14,732 nucleotides of DNA from contig UQZF01000053.1 in the NCBI GenBank assembly GCA_900545455.1, positions 1 through 14,732 of the forward strand. The letters run 5' to 3'. Below are positions 14,481-14,732 of this stretch, piece after piece (the stretch's first letter is position 1; each line of letters starts with the position of its first letter). This DNA is from an uncultured Eubacteriales bacterium. Its GTDB lineage: Bacteria > Bacillota > Clostridia > Lachnospirales > Lachnospiraceae. The position numbers and the translations under genes were made by a program. Below the pieces are notes generated by a model that worked only from the letters and a program-made list of their open reading frames with translations, did no database searches and was not told the DNA's origin.

Positions 14481-14509
14481 TTGCATCTTGCGAATATCAA
14501 TGATAATAT
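14481..14509 (+). promoter_or_regulatory. Putative promoter of the aminotransferase gene
   Basis: TTGCAT (14481-14486) is followed by TAATAT (14504-14509) at 17 bases or by GATAAT (14502-14507) at 15 bases. Either gives a moderate sigma-A match. A short perfect inverted repeat, ACTTTT-T-AAAAGT (14510-14522), falls at the likely start of transcription. The gap 14444-14547 shows no convincing terminator for glgA. Confidence 0.45.
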
Positions 14510-14547
14510 ACTTTTTAAAAGTTCACAATACGGAGGTTAGAGCAGAT

Positions 14548-14732
14548 ATGGAAATGTACAAGATGTTAAGCAGGGACGAGCTAAAGACAATCAAGGCGGC
14601 TCTCGAAGAGGAATATGCCAAGGCACAGAGTTTAGGGCTTAAGCTTGATATGTCCAGAGGAAAGCCGGCACCGGCACAGTTGGATCTTGCAATGGGGATC
14701 TTAGATGCTGTCAACAGCACAAACGGTTATAG
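14548..14732 (+). CDS. PLP-dependent aminotransferase, N-terminal part (aspartate aminotransferase-like; partial)
   Basis: The first 61 codons are present and the gene runs off the window. The opening MEMYKMLSRDELKTIKAALEE-type helix is followed by KAQSLGLKLDMSRGKPAPAQLDLAMGILD. The LKLDMSRGKP block resembles the start of a family of clostridial class I aminotransferases annotated as aspartate or alanine-type aminotransferases. The PLP lysine and the substrate-binding residues are beyond the edge, so substrate and exact family are inference. CGGAGG (14531-14536) lies 11 bases before ATG 14548; ATG 14554, two codons later, is a less likely start. It appears to have its own promoter and no functional link to glgA. 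Confidence 0.7.
   Translation, partial: MEMYKMLSRDELKTIKAALEEEYAKAQSLGLKLDMSRGKPAPAQLDLAMGILDAVNSTNGY

Noticed and set aside
14510..14522. ACTTTTTAAAAGT inverted repeat before the aminotransferase gene
   Set aside because: A 13-base AT-rich palindrome is likely by chance here and is too weak for a terminator; it is only mentioned with the promoter.

Overview
The window is a compact stretch of core chromosome from a spore-forming, low-to-mid GC Firmicute, most likely a clostridial Lachnospiraceae-type anaerobe. This rests on gene content (SpoIIIAG, SpoIIIAH, SpoIVB, Spo0A), on gene order, and on strong purine-rich ribosome binding sites. No 16S rRNA is present, so the genus is inference. All 15 genes, two of them cut by the window edges, are on the + strand. 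There are no mobile elements, CRISPR arrays, tRNA or rRNA genes.

Layout. Positions 1-837 hold the end of the spoIIIA operon: the last codons of spoIIIAG, then spoIIIAH. A good sigma-A promoter (911-939) then starts the cluster asp23 - nusB - xseA - xseB - ispA - dxs - tlyA - nadK - argR - recN (994-9997). It is closely packed, with only small gaps and a few hairpins. spoIVB follows, preceded by a sigma-G-like -10 sequence, then a YfcE-type phosphodiesterase gene. A sigma-A promoter and a strong intrinsic terminator lie together just ahead of spo0A. Downstream are a glycogen synthase gene (glgA) with its own extended -10 promoter, and the first 61 codons of a PLP aminotransferase gene.

How the genes work together. 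Three parts concern sporulation: the SpoIIIA channel in the forespore-engulfing membrane, SpoIVB (the protease that signals from forespore to mother cell), and Spo0A (the master regulator of entry). Housekeeping genes lie between them: transcription antitermination (NusB), DNA repair (exonuclease VII, RecN), isoprenoid supply (Dxs makes the first MEP-pathway intermediate, IspA the C15 product), rRNA methylation (TlyA), NADP supply (NadK), and arginine control (ArgR). The order asp23-nusB-xseAB-ispA-dxs-tlyA-argR-recN-spoIVB-spo0A is an old Firmicute arrangement. The departures from the Bacillus subtilis layout, recalled from memory, are the absence of accBC and folD and the presence of nadK and the yfcE-like gene.

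I found no undescribed multi-gene system. The most interesting signals are regulatory. One is a promoter whose predicted start site lies inside the 5' arm of a terminator in front of spo0A, with a candidate 0A box upstream. Another is a set of three overlapping, mutually exclusive hairpins ending at the tlyA ribosome binding site. The others are an inverted repeat beside the asp23 promoter and a perfect sigma-G-type -10 before spoIVB.
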